Below, one piece after another: positions 15,651-23,755 of a stretch of DNA of 32,252 nucleotides. The translations under genes and the position numbers were made by a program. Origin of the DNA: Ralstonia sp. A12 (GTDB lineage: Bacteria; Pseudomonadota; Gammaproteobacteria; Burkholderiales; Burkholderiaceae); assembly GCF_000801955.1 (NCBI RefSeq), contig NZ_JSZO01000042.1:1-32252 (forward strand). Reading direction: 5' to 3'. How positions within the stretch are numbered: position 1 is the first letter of the stretch; every line of letters begins with the position of its first letter. Below the pieces are notes generated by a model. That model searched no databases. It was not told where the DNA came from and saw only the letters and a list, made by a program, of their open reading frames with translations.

Positions 15651-17249
15651 ATGCGCAAAACCGTCGCCATCGGCTTCGTCGGCACTACGCTCGACTATGT
15701 GGGCAAGGGCGCCCAGCGCTGGGAACGCTGGCGGCCGACCGTCGGCCTGTGCCAGCAGGACGACCTTGTCATCCACCGGCTGGAACTGCTGCACGACGCG
15801 CGCAGCCGCGGTCTGTTCGAGCGCCTGCGTGCGGACATCGCCGCCGTGTCGCCCGAAACCGAGGTGCGCAGCGTCGAAGTCACGCTGCGCGACCCGTGGG
15901 ACTTTGAAGAGGTCTACAGCACGCTGCACGACTTCACGCGCGGCTATGCCTTCGACACCGAGGCCGAGGACTACCTCATCCACATCACCACCGGCACGCA
16001 CGTCGCGCAGATCTGCTGGTTCCTGCTGGCCGAGGCGCGCTACCTGCCGGCGCAGTTGATCCAAACCGCGCCGCCGCGCAAGAAGGAACTCGGCAACACG
16101 ACCGGCAGCTACAGCGTCATCGATCTGGACCTCTCGCGCTACGACAAGATCGCCACGCGCTTTGCGCGCGAGCGCGAAGACACGGTCTCGCTGCTGAAGT
16201 CGGGCATTGCCACGCGCAACCCGGCGTTCAACCGGATGATCGAGCAGATCGAGCGCGTGGCGTCGCGCTCCAAGGCGCCGATGTTGCTGTTCGGGCCAAC
16301 CGGCGCGGGCAAGTCGTTCCTCGCGCGTCGCGTGTACGAGATGAAGAAGGCGCGCCATCAATTGGCCGGCCGCTTTGTCGAAGTGAACTGCGCCACGCTG
16401 CGCGGCGACAGCGCGATGTCTGCGCTCTTCGGTCATGTGAAGGGCGCCTTCACCGGCGCGCAGACCGAACGCGCGGGCCTGCTGCGCAGCGCGGATGGCG
16501 GCCTGCTGTTCCTGGACGAGATCGGTGAACTGGGCCTGGACGAGCAGGCCATGCTGCTCAAGGCCATCGAAGAAAAGCGCTTCCTGCCCTTCGGCAGCGA
16601 CCGCGAGGTGGAGAGCGATTTCCAACTCATCGCCGGCACGGTGCGCGACCTGCGCCAGTGGGTGGCCGAGGGGCGCTTTCGCGAAGACTTATATGCGCGG
16701 ATCAACCTGTGGACCTTCGACCTGCCCGGCCTGGCCGATCGCCCGGAAGACCTCGAGCCAAACCTCGATTTCGAACTGGCGCGCTTTGCCCGCGAGCATG
16801 GCGAACAGGTGCGCTTTCACACCGAGGCGCGACGCATCTACCTGAAGTTCGTCACTTCGCCGCAGGCACGCTGGACGGGCAACTTCCGCGAGTTGTCAGC
16901 CTCCATCACGCGGCTGGCGACGCTGGCCGAAGGCGGGCGCATTACCGAAGCCAATGTGGCAGACGAGATCGCCCGCCTGCAGCGCACGTGGGCCGAACCC
17001 GATTCGGCGGGCGAAGATGGCGCACTCGCTGATCTGCTCGGTGACGAGATCGCCTCGATCGACCTGTTCGACCGCATGCAACTGGAGAACGTGATTGCCA
17101 CGTGTCGGGAATCGGCATCGCTCTCCGATGCCGGGCGGCGGCTGTTTGACGTCTCGCGCACCGAGAAGGCCAAGGTGAATGACGCAGACCGGCTGCGCAA
17201 ATACCTCGCGCGGTTCGGGCTGGATTGGGCGGCGGTGCGCGCAAGCTAG
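15651..17249 (+). CDS. rtcR: RtcR, sigma-54-dependent activator with CARF sensor domain
   Basis: A 532-residue activator of the RNA-repair operon. Residues 1 to about 180 form the CARF-type sensor (opening TVAIGFVGTTLDYVGKG and central IHITTGTHVAQI), which in known RtcR proteins is thought to bind RNA-derived ligands with 2',3'-cyclic phosphate ends. The AAA+ domain follows: Walker A GPTGAGKS at 215-222, sigma-54 contact loop GAFTGA at 265-270, Walker B LLFLDEIGEL at 285-294, and arginine-finger region FREDLYARIN at 343-352. The C-terminal part (about 480-525) carries the helix-turn-helix (SLSDAGRRLFDVSRTEKAKV). It is divergent from the zinc-ribbon-rtcB operon; the 194-bp gap holds the sigma-54 promoter and repeated sites. 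Confidence 0.97.
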   Translation: MRKTVAIGFVGTTLDYVGKGAQRWERWRPTVGLCQQDDLVIHRLELLHDARSRGLFERLRADIAAVSPETEVRSVEVTLRDPWDFEEVYSTLHDFTRGYAFDTEAEDYLIHITTGTHVAQICWFLLAEARYLPAQLIQTAPPRKKELGNTTGSYSVIDLDLSRYDKIATRFAREREDTVSLLKSGIATRNPAFNRMIEQIERVASRSKAPMLLFGPTGAGKSFLARRVYEMKKARHQLAGRFVEVNCATLRGDSAMSALFGHVKGAFTGAQTERAGLLRSADGGLLFLDEIGELGLDEQAMLLKAIEEKRFLPFGSDREVESDFQLIAGTVRDLRQWVAEGRFREDLYARINLWTFDLPGLADRPEDLEPNLDFELARFAREHGEQVRFHTEARRIYLKFVTSPQARWTGNFRELSASITRLATLAEGGRITEANVADEIARLQRTWAEPDSAGEDGALADLLGDEIASIDLFDRMQLENVIATCRESASLSDAGRRLFDVSRTEKAKVNDADRLRKYLARFGLDWAAVRAS

Positions 17250-17302
17250 GCGCTCGGTAAGATGCCGTCCATCCTTCGCTCCTTCAATCGACGCCACCCG
17301 AG

Positions 17303-18211
17303 ATGATCCGCCTCGATGACCTCACCATCTTTGTGCTGGCCGTGGACAACGGCAGCCTGTCGGCGGCGGCGCGCGTACTGAACATTGCACCGGCGGCGGC
17401 CAGCGCGGCAGTCAAGCGGCTGGAGGCCGAACTTGGCGCGCGGCTGCTGGCGCGCTCCACGCGCAGCCTCGCGCTCACGCAGGAAGGCGAGCGCTACCTG
17501 GCGCATGCGCGGCGCGCGCTGGCCGACCTGCAGGCCGGGCAGGATTCACTCGCGCTCGGGCGACAGGCCATTGGCGGCGATGTGTCGCTGTCCATCCCGT
17601 CGGACCTCGGGCGCAGCGTACTGGCTGGTTGGCTGGACGACTTCCTCGCCGAGCACCCGGCGGTGGCACTGCAGGTGCGCATTGGTGACCGGCTGGTCGA
17701 CATGTTCCGCCAGCGCGTCGATGCCGTGGTGCGCTACGGCGAGCCGGAGGATTCCTCACTGGTGGCGCTGCCGCTGGCGCCCGACAACCGCCGCGTGCTG
17801 TGCGCCGCGCCCGCGTACTTCGCACGGCACGGTGTGCCCAAGACGCCCGATGATCTGCGCCAGCACAACTGCCTGCGGCTGGCGCTGTCCGACACCACGC
17901 ACGACCAGTGGACGTTTCATCGTGACGATGCACCGCACGTCGTGCGCGTGACCGGCAACCGCATCGCCGACGACGGTGAGCTCGTGCGCCGCTGGGCCGT
18001 TGCCGGCCACGGCATCGCGTACAAGTCACGCCTGGATGTGCTGACCGACCTGCGCGCCGGCCGACTGCAAGCGGTGCTGACCGACTGGCAAGGCGAGGCC
18101 GCGCCGCTGCACCTGATCTGCACGCACCGGCTGGCGCTATCACCCACGCTGATGCGGCTGCGCGATTTTCTGCAGGAACGCATCGCGGGCTACTTGGCCG
18201 ACACGCCGTAA
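17303..18211 (+). CDS. LysR family transcriptional regulator
   Basis: A 302-residue LysR-type regulator. The winged helix-turn-helix spans about residues 3-62 (LDDLTIFVLAVDNGSLSAAA, then IAPAAASAAVKRLEAELG). The effector domain begins near residue 90, and PRTWELL-type differences place it in the CrgA/AaeR-like group common in beta-proteobacteria. ATG 17303 has only a weak upstream site. It starts 53 bp after rtcR on the same strand but appears functionally separate. It is convergent with the betaine-type binding-protein gene 17 bp away. LysR genes of this group often control oxidoreductases such as the one at 19039, so that is a possible target (inference). Confidence 0.92.
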   Translation: MIRLDDLTIFVLAVDNGSLSAAARVLNIAPAAASAAVKRLEAELGARLLARSTRSLALTQEGERYLAHARRALADLQAGQDSLALGRQAIGGDVSLSIPSDLGRSVLAGWLDDFLAEHPAVALQVRIGDRLVDMFRQRVDAVVRYGEPEDSSLVALPLAPDNRRVLCAAPAYFARHGVPKTPDDLRQHNCLRLALSDTTHDQWTFHRDDAPHVVRVTGNRIADDGELVRRWAVAGHGIAYKSRLDVLTDLRAGRLQAVLTDWQGEAAPLHLICTHRLALSPTLMRLRDFLQERIAGYLADTP

Positions 18212-18228
18212 GGCACGGCGGCCGCCGG

Positions 18229-19032
18229 CTACGCGGCCAGATGCGCACTGCGCGCCAGATAGCGCTGCGCCGCTTCAAGCGATGCACGCCCTTCACGCAC
18301 GATCTCAAAATCGAGCCGCGTGACCTCGGCATTGCCAGGCGAGAGCGCGCGCAGTGCCTGCACAGCAGCCGCCGGCAAGCGTTCCCGCGCCGAAGCGCGC
18401 AGCAGCAGCGTCGCCTCGTCCATGCCGCGCAGCAGGCCGCGCGGTTCGGCCAGCGGGCGGATGTGATGGGTCCAGTGCAGGTATTGCGGTTGCCACAGCG
18501 GTACGACGGCCCAGCGCTGTTCGCGCACGGCGTGCTCGAAGGCCGACACGCAATCGTCCAGGCTGCCGTTCTCGAAGTGATAGCCGTGCGCGGCCAGCCC
18601 GTAAGCGTCGATGATCTCGCGCGAGAACCGTGAGATGCCCGCGCCCGGACCAATGCCCTGGATGCGTTTGACCATGCGCGCGGCCACGTCGTGGCGGGCC
18701 AGGTCCGCCACGCTCGATACGCGATCCGCGGGCACGTACTCCGGCACGCCCCAGAGCGCGAACGGTGTGTACAGCACGCACACCCGCTCGAACGGATCCG
18801 CCATGGCATCGACATAGACACCGTGGCTGCCCGGCAACCAGGCGGCGCACAGCAGATCGGCCTCGCCGTCGCGGAACATCCGGAAGGCCTCCTCATGCGG
18901 GCGACAGGCTTCCGTCACATGGACACCGTGTCGTTCGAGCACGGCACGCACGATACCGGCAGCCGCGTGGTGAAACGAAAGGTCGATCGTGGCCAGCCTG
19001 ACTGCGGGCTGTGTAGATGTCGTCACGCGCAT
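18229..19032 (-). CDS. Glycine-betaine-type (OpuAC) binding protein without signal peptide
   Basis: A 267-residue protein of the OpuAC/ProX-like substrate-binding family for quaternary amines. Indicators are the opening VRLATIDLSFHHAAAGIVRAV, the stretch DLLCAAWLPGSHGVYVD (Trp and His are typical of cation-pi ligand pockets), GIGPGAGISRFSREII, and RWAVVPLWQPQYLH. The first residues MRVTTSTQPA are polar and lead straight into the first strand, so no Sec, Tat or lipoprotein signal is visible. The in-frame upstream sequence is the preceding gene's end. ATG 19032 has GCGGAG just before it and lies 6 nt after the oxidoreductase stop, so the two form an operon. No transporter subunits are near. A cytoplasmic sensor or enzyme-like role is possible. 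Confidence 0.85.
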   Translation of the reverse strand: MRVTTSTQPAVRLATIDLSFHHAAAGIVRAVLERHGVHVTEACRPHEEAFRMFRDGEADLLCAAWLPGSHGVYVDAMADPFERVCVLYTPFALWGVPEYVPADRVSSVADLARHDVAARMVKRIQGIGPGAGISRFSREIIDAYGLAAHGYHFENGSLDDCVSAFEHAVREQRWAVVPLWQPQYLHWTHHIRPLAEPRGLLRGMDEATLLLRASARERLPAAAVQALRALSPGNAEVTRLDFEIVREGRASLEAAQRYLARSAHLAA

Positions 19033-19038
19033 CTCCGC

Positions 19039-20052
19039 TCAGAACCCTTCCAGCACGATCTTGCCGCGCGCCTGATTGCTTTCGATCAGGGCGTGCGCGC
19101 GCTTGAGGTTGGCTGCGTTGATGACGCCAAAATGCTCGCTCATGGTCGAGCGCAGCGTGCCGTCGTCGATCATCCCCGCCACGCGGTTGAGCAGGTGGTG
19201 CTGCTCGATCTGATCGTCCGTGGCGAACATCGAACGCGTGTACATGAACTCCCAGTGCAGCGACACGCTCTTCGCCTTGAGCTTGCGCACGTCGAGCTGC
19301 GCCGGATCATCGATCAATGCGAGACAGCCCTGCGGCTTGAGCGCCTCGACGATCTGCTCGAAGTGGTGCTCGGTCTGGTTCAGGCTGGCCACGTAGTCGA
19401 CAGCAGGCACGCCGATGCGGCGCAACTCGGCCGCCAGCGGCTGCATGTGGTTGATCACGTGGTGCGCGCCAAGCTCGCGCACCCAGTCAGCCGTCTCCGG
19501 TCGCGAGGCGGTGCCAATCACGGTCAGGCCAGTCAGCTGGCGCGCGAGCTGCACAAGGATCGACCCCACGCCGCCCGCTGCGCCGACGATCAGCAGCGTC
19601 TTGCCGCTGGGCGTATCTGCCTGCGGCACCTGCAGCCGGTCAAACAGCAGCTCCCACGCGGTGATGGCCGTGAGCGGCAGCGCAGCCGCCTGCGCAAACC
19701 CGAGCGTGACCGGCATCTTGCCGACGATGCGCTCGTCCACCACGTGCAGTTCGCTGTTGGTGCCGGCGCGTTGCAGGGCACCGGCGTACCAAACCACATC
19801 GCCAGGCTTGAAGAGCGACACCTCGGCGCCCACGGCACGCACAACGCCGGCTGCATCCCAGCCCAGCACGCGCGGCTGGCTGTCCACCGGTGGCATGCCG
19901 GCACGGACCTTCACGTCGACCGGATTGACGGAGACCGCACGCACCTCCACGAGCAGGTCGTGCGGGCCGGGCGTGGGGTCGGGCAAGGTCAGGTCGACGA
20001 GCGCATTGGGCGCGTCGATGGGCAGGCTTTCGTAGTAGGCAATGGCTTTCAT
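19039..20052 (-). CDS. Zinc-type alcohol dehydrogenase-like / quinone oxidoreductase
   Basis: A 337-residue medium-chain dehydrogenase/reductase. The GroES-like N-terminal half (MKAIAYYESLPIDAPNAL, VRAVSVNPVDVKVRAG, LGWDAAGVVRAVG) and the Rossmann domain with IVGAAGGVGSILVQLARQL (NADP-binding GxGxxG-type loop at about residues 157-162) are complete. The structural four-cysteine zinc site is absent, and the catalytic Cys is replaced (NPVDVK), as in zeta-crystallin-like quinone reductases. It best matches the YogA/zinc-binding alcohol dehydrogenase family 1. Co-transcribed with the downstream betaine-type binding protein. The substrate is not known. Confidence 0.92.
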   Translation of the reverse strand: MKAIAYYESLPIDAPNALVDLTLPDPTPGPHDLLVEVRAVSVNPVDVKVRAGMPPVDSQPRVLGWDAAGVVRAVGAEVSLFKPGDVVWYAGALQRAGTNSELHVVDERIVGKMPVTLGFAQAAALPLTAITAWELLFDRLQVPQADTPSGKTLLIVGAAGGVGSILVQLARQLTGLTVIGTASRPETADWVRELGAHHVINHMQPLAAELRRIGVPAVDYVASLNQTEHHFEQIVEALKPQGCLALIDDPAQLDVRKLKAKSVSLHWEFMYTRSMFATDDQIEQHHLLNRVAGMIDDGTLRSTMSEHFGVINAANLKRAHALIESNQARGKIVLEGF

Positions 20053-20164
20053 GATGGGCTTCCGGTGGGAATGGATGACCGCATCATGGGCGCGCAGTAC
20101 GCGGGGAAACAGCCGCGCCAGGCAGATTCAGTTTCAACGCCAAACGGAAAATCCCGCCTGCCCG

Positions 20165-20926
20165 TCAATGCTGCATGGAAGCGGCCAGGGTCTTGAGGTT
20201 GACCGGATCGACATGGACAAACCCGCCGCGCGGGCTGTCGATGTCGGCAATCAGCATGAACGACAGTGCCAGCACTAAAGGCAACAGCAGTTGCAGCACC
20301 CCGCGCATGCGTGCGCTGCGCGTGCCATAGCCGACCATGAAGGTGCCGCACGCCCCCACCATGAACAGCAGCACCCAGGCTGCCACGGGAATGCGGTTGC
20401 GCCACGCAGCCTGGGTATAGCCCTGCGCGTTGAGCACATCGTTCATGCCGCTCACGGCCAGCGCAACGATGGGCGTGGGTTGCGCGGCTGCAGGCCCAAG
20501 CACCGCAGCCCACAAGGCGTCTTGCTGACGCGAGGTTGCCGCCTCGAGTGCGGGCAGTTGCTTGGCGTCGTGACTGCTGTAGAGCTGGATGCGCAAGTCC
20601 ACGTATTTCGCCAGCAAGCCACGCAGGTTGGCGGCATCGGCAGCGGGCAGCAGGCTGGCACGCGCGTACTCGGTGCCAATGGCGTTGGCCTCTTCCTCTT
20701 CGTAGTTCTTGCGCGTGTCGTAACGGCTGATGGCCATCGAAAACGTGAAACCGATCATCAGGCCGAGCAGTGTGAGCGTGGCCGCCTGAATCACGTCAAA
20801 GTCTTGGTGCGTGCTGCCATCCAGCGTGCGGCGCTTCGATACCGTCGAGCCGATACGTGCAGCCGCCGCCAGCACGAATAGCGCCATGATGAATACCTCG
20901 ATCGGATGATCGATCACCACGCCCAT
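20165..20926 (-). CDS. Bestrophin-like (DUF4239-type) membrane protein
   Basis: A 253-residue membrane protein. Two N-terminal hydrophobic helices (about residues 8-24 and 45-65) are followed by a conserved soluble segment SRYDTRKNYEEEEANAIGTEY. A long helical region comes next, then two more hydrophobic helices (about 182-200 and 208-230). This layout and the EEANAIGT-like motif fit the bestrophin-like DUF4239 group, which is distantly related to ion channels. ATG 20926 is preceded by GGAGG that touches a nested palindrome at 20937-20970. The role is unknown. It lies downstream of the patatin-like gene on the same strand (67 bp gap). Confidence 0.78.
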   Translation of the reverse strand: MGVVIDHPIEVFIMALFVLAAAARIGSTVSKRRTLDGSTHQDFDVIQAATLTLLGLMIGFTFSMAISRYDTRKNYEEEEANAIGTEYARASLLPAADAANLRGLLAKYVDLRIQLYSSHDAKQLPALEAATSRQQDALWAAVLGPAAAQPTPIVALAVSGMNDVLNAQGYTQAAWRNRIPVAAWVLLFMVGACGTFMVGYGTRSARMRGVLQLLLPLVLALSFMLIADIDSPRGGFVHVDPVNLKTLAASMQH

Positions 20927-20936
20927 AAGCCCTCCA

Positions 20937-20970
20937 ATGCCGTATTTGTGACGGCGTCAGCATACGGCAT
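20937..20970. promoter_or_regulatory. Nested palindrome just upstream of the bestrophin-like gene
   Basis: A perfect 9-bp inverted repeat ATGCCGTAT (20937-20945) / ATACGGCAT (20962-20970) encloses a second palindrome TGACG-G-CGTCA (20949-20959). On the minus strand the hairpin ends where the ribosome site of the gene at 20926 begins. It has no T-run. It could be an operator, a leader hairpin affecting translation, or a processing site between the two genes. Confidence 0.55.
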
Positions 20971-20993
20971 CTAACGTCAAGACAGGCTCGGCG

Positions 20994-21905
20994 TCAGGCG
21001 GTGGGCATGGAGTGGGGGTCGGCGCTGCAGCTCAGGTGGTCTTCGTCGTGGTGGTGCTCACGCAGCGCGCCGGGAATGCCGGTTCCGGCCAAGCCGTCGG
21101 CGGCCAGCCACGCAGCGGTGGCGGCGGCCGCACGGTCGATCAACTCGCCACAGCGGGCGTAGTCATAGGGCGAGACGTCCAGCGGGCACAGCGGCGGCAC
21201 CACGGCAATCGGCACCTGCCCCGCCCAGCGCTCCAGGTCCTGCACAAGTTGGCGCGCGACCAGCAGTGACAGCGCATTGAGGGCATGCTCGATGGCGCTG
21301 CGCGGGGCGCGCCGGTCTGCGCACGCATAGCCGGCGGGCAGCACGACCACGCGTGTAGCGCCCAGGCGGATGGCGGCGGAGATCGGCGTGTTGTTGGCGA
21401 CACCGCCGTCGATCAGCAACCGATCGCCCACGCGCACGGGCGGAAACACGCCCGGAATGGCGGCACTGGCCAGCACAGCCTGCACGATCTGGCCAGAAGA
21501 CAGCACCACCTCGGCGCCGGTCTGCATGTCGGTGGCCACCACGTACAACGGCAGCGCTGCCGTCTCCAGCATGGTTTGTGCAAAATGCCGCGTCAGCAGC
21601 CGCGCCAGGCCGGAAGCGTCGACCAGATGCGCACGCCGGCCGCCCAGCATGCCGAACATGGTGCGCCACGACCACGGCATCACATCGGCGCGACGCACAC
21701 TGCGCCAGAGCGCCTCCAGTTGCGCCGTGCCCGCGGCATGCGGGTTGCAAGCGAAGAAAGCGGCATTGATGGCGCCGGCCGAAGCGCCGATCACCATGTC
21801 CGGGATCACGCCCGAGGCCACCAGCTCGCGCAGCATGCCGGCCTCGATGGCGCCCAGGCTGCCACCGCCGGCAAAGACAAACGCTGTTCGCTCCGCTCTG
21901 TCCAT
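20994..21905 (-). CDS. Patatin-like phospholipase
   Basis: A 303-residue patatin-family serine acyl hydrolase. The oxyanion glycine loop is FAGGGSLG (residues 11-18). The nucleophile Ser42 lies in GASAG, and the partner aspartate is Asp166 in the DGG motif (LLIDGGVANNTPI), so the catalytic dyad is complete. There is no signal peptide, which suggests cytosolic or membrane-surface action, or secretion by another route. The C-terminal tail is histidine- and acid-rich (EHHHDEDH). Substrates are probably phospholipids or other acyl esters. Downstream, on the same strand, is a bestrophin-like membrane protein. Confidence 0.93.
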   Translation of the reverse strand: MDRAERTAFVFAGGGSLGAIEAGMLRELVASGVIPDMVIGASAGAINAAFFACNPHAAGTAQLEALWRSVRRADVMPWSWRTMFGMLGGRRAHLVDASGLARLLTRHFAQTMLETAALPLYVVATDMQTGAEVVLSSGQIVQAVLASAAIPGVFPPVRVGDRLLIDGGVANNTPISAAIRLGATRVVVLPAGYACADRRAPRSAIEHALNALSLLVARQLVQDLERWAGQVPIAVVPPLCPLDVSPYDYARCGELIDRAAAATAAWLAADGLAGTGIPGALREHHHDEDHLSCSADPHSMPTA

Positions 21906-21964
21906 GATCGATGCTGCGCCGCAACAAAGCCGGGGCGCTGAGGGGATGACTCGATCAGAGTAGA

Positions 21965-21982
21965 CCGCGACGGCGGTCGCGG
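21965..21982 (-). other. GC-rich hairpin after the DUF1145 gene
   Basis: A perfect 7-bp stem CCGCGAC-GGCG-GTCGCGG lies between the end of the DUF1145 gene and the start of the patatin-like gene. It lacks a T-run, so it is at best a weak terminator or pause site. Confidence 0.35.
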
Positions 21983-22001
21983 CTAGGCGGACGAGAGGCG
22001 A

Positions 22002-22274
22002 TCAGCGTGCGTTTCGGGCGGCATCCGCCATCGGCTTCCAGTGCAGGAAGCCAAACAGCAACGTCAGCAGCACACTGTCGAACAACGGCCCCTTGTGCAG
22101 CGCAATCTTCCGGAAGCAGAACAGCACTTCCAGCACATGCGCGGCCAGCAGCACCAGGGCCGCGATGCGCACGCCGTAGATGACGTCTGGCGCGAGCGGC
22201 AGCGGCGTGACATAGCTGCCCAGTGCCACGCCATACACGACGAGCAACAGCACCTTGTTGAGGAAATAGAACAC
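22002..22274 (-). CDS. DUF1145 small membrane protein
   Basis: A 90-residue protein with two or three hydrophobic segments. MFYFLNKVLLLVVYGVALGS opens the first helix, and the motif AAHVLEVLFCFRK plus the ending LLFGFLHWKP are characteristic of the DUF1145 family (E. coli YhhL-like). Function unknown; inner-membrane location is expected. ATG 22274 is preceded by a GGAGA-type site. It appears to be an independent short transcription unit, with a 96-bp gap before the patatin-like gene. Confidence 0.9.
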   Translation of the reverse strand: MFYFLNKVLLLVVYGVALGSYVTPLPLAPDVIYGVRIAALVLLAAHVLEVLFCFRKIALHKGPLFDSVLLTLLFGFLHWKPMADAARNAR

Positions 22275-22428
22275 GGCAGAGTCTCCGGGAAATCAGCAGT
22301 GGCCGCGTCCATGGTCAAACGCAGCAAGCGCATCCTGAGCGTGCGCGACGGCAGGATACCGGCCTACTGCGCACACCTGGGCGCTTTAAACGCCGACACG
22401 CCACTCGACCAGCGCGCGGCGCATCACC

Positions 22429-23415
22429 CTACTGCTTGGCCACGTCCGGATTGGCCGTTGGATAACGCCGGCCCGAGCAGCGCACCATGGCCCTGCAGGT
22501 ACCGTACTTGCCGGCGCATTGTGCCTGCGCAGCCGCCTTTGCTGCTGCCGGCTCGATGTTCAGGGCCGTCTCAAGCGGGTGCCCTTTTTCGGGACCCCAG
22601 GCAAAGCCCGCACAGGTGTTCTTGAAGGCCTGCGCGACCTTGCAGTCCGGGCAATCGGACGCCGCCAGCGTTTCTGCGGCTTTCTGGTTGGGCTGGTTGT
22701 AGCTGCTGTGGATGTCTGTCCCGTTGTAGACGATGGCACCCCAGTAGTCGCGCGTGTCCATCCGCTCCGACAACGCAACCGGGTCAGACGCCAGACGCAT
22801 CGCCTCGGCCGTATCCTGCTTCTTGCGCGCCCAATCCGGACCATACAGGATCGGCATCACGCTCAGAAAGCTCAGCCCCTGCGGTGACGGCACGGCGCCA
22901 TAGATGACGGGAGGTTCCATCAACTCGCAACGGCCGACACGGCTTTGCTGGTTGCACTTCGCGAAGGCCGGCTGGATCGTGTCACCGCTATAGGGGTCTT
23001 CAGCGCTGAAGAACTGCCCCGCGCCGTCCTGTACGACGGTCACGCTGCCATGCACGGTTGTCACCAGCTCACACGACTTGCCGCCCTTCCCCGTGCAGGC
23101 CTTGAGCGCCGCCGCCGCTGCGGACTCGCGGCTGAACTCCGCATAGATGGTGTAGCCGTTCTGCGTAGCCCGGTCATAGGCGACCGCACCATAGGTGCCC
23201 GGCGCAGGGCCGTTGTAGTTCGTCTCGGGGTACGGATTGCCGCGTCGGGCCGGTGCGTTGTTGTAGCCGGGAATCGGCGCACAGCCCGTGAACCCCTGCC
23301 CCTGAATTGGGTAGAGCCCGTCCGGGCAGGATCCGCCCTCGGCATGCGCAGGCAGACGCAAGAGCACGGCACAGACGATCAGGATCAGGCGGAGAGACTT
23401 CATCGCGATGGTCAT
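22429..23415 (-). CDS. Secreted protein with two DUF4189-like domains
   Basis: A 328-residue exported protein. The signal peptide ends at about PAHA (residue 25). A proline- and asparagine-rich linker with Cys pairs follows (GSCPDGLYPIQGQGFTGCAP). Two DUF4189-like modules are then seen: one around YGAVAYDRATQNGYTIYAEF with CTGKGGKSC, and a second around WGAIVYNGTDIHSSYNQPN with DCPDCKVAQAF and CAGFAWGPEKG. The many cysteines suggest disulfides in the periplasm or outside the cell. ATG 23415 has GGAAGG 8 nt upstream; ATG 23403 is an alternative. The function of DUF4189 proteins is not known. No operon partner. Confidence 0.85.
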   Translation of the reverse strand: MTIAMKSLRLILIVCAVLLRLPAHAEGGSCPDGLYPIQGQGFTGCAPIPGYNNAPARRGNPYPETNYNGPAPGTYGAVAYDRATQNGYTIYAEFSRESAAAAALKACTGKGGKSCELVTTVHGSVTVVQDGAGQFFSAEDPYSGDTIQPAFAKCNQQSRVGRCELMEPPVIYGAVPSPQGLSFLSVMPILYGPDWARKKQDTAEAMRLASDPVALSERMDTRDYWGAIVYNGTDIHSSYNQPNQKAAETLAASDCPDCKVAQAFKNTCAGFAWGPEKGHPLETALNIEPAAAKAAAQAQCAGKYGTCRAMVRCSGRRYPTANPDVAKQ

Positions 23416-23692
23416 GGAAGAGCCTTCCCGGCGTACGATGTCCGGTGCGATTGATGGTGTTGGGTGGGAGGCGCAAGGCCGCCAGTGCTCACCGCGACCC
23501 GCGAAGACCACGGGCGGAATCTGATTGCCCCGGCAGCGCCGAATGAATATATACCGATCTATCTACCTTCACCAGATTCGTCGCAGACGATGCAGCGCAC
23601 GTCGAAGCGCCGCCTCTGGATTGTTTTTGTTTCTCAATAAGCGACCAGGTGGCGCGCCCCGCTGGGAAGCTGAAGATGGAGCAATTGAATAA
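23416..23692. other. Intergenic region upstream of the DUF4189 gene
   Basis: A non-coding stretch that is more AT-rich than its surroundings. On the minus strand TATATT (near 23548-23553) could be a -10 element for the DUF4189 gene. I see no RNA gene or repeat shared with the rest of the window. The glmS terminator follows on its right. Confidence 0.5.
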
Positions 23693-23730
23693 AAACGGGA
23701 GCCGGCGCTTTGCAGCGGCGGCTCCCGTTT
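23693..23730 (-). terminator. Rho-independent terminator of glmS
   Basis: A long stem AAACGGGAGCCG...CGGCTCCCGTTT with an inner CGCT/AGCG helix and loop TTGC. It is followed on the minus strand by TTTTTATT. It lies 25 bp after the glmS stop. Confidence 0.9.
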
Positions 23731-23755
23731 CTGGGGCAGTAGATGGTCAGGGCGT

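Noticed and set aside
15651-17249. CRISPR-associated function because of the CARF domain
   Set aside because: No CRISPR repeats or cas genes in the window. Domain order and neighbours identify RtcR.
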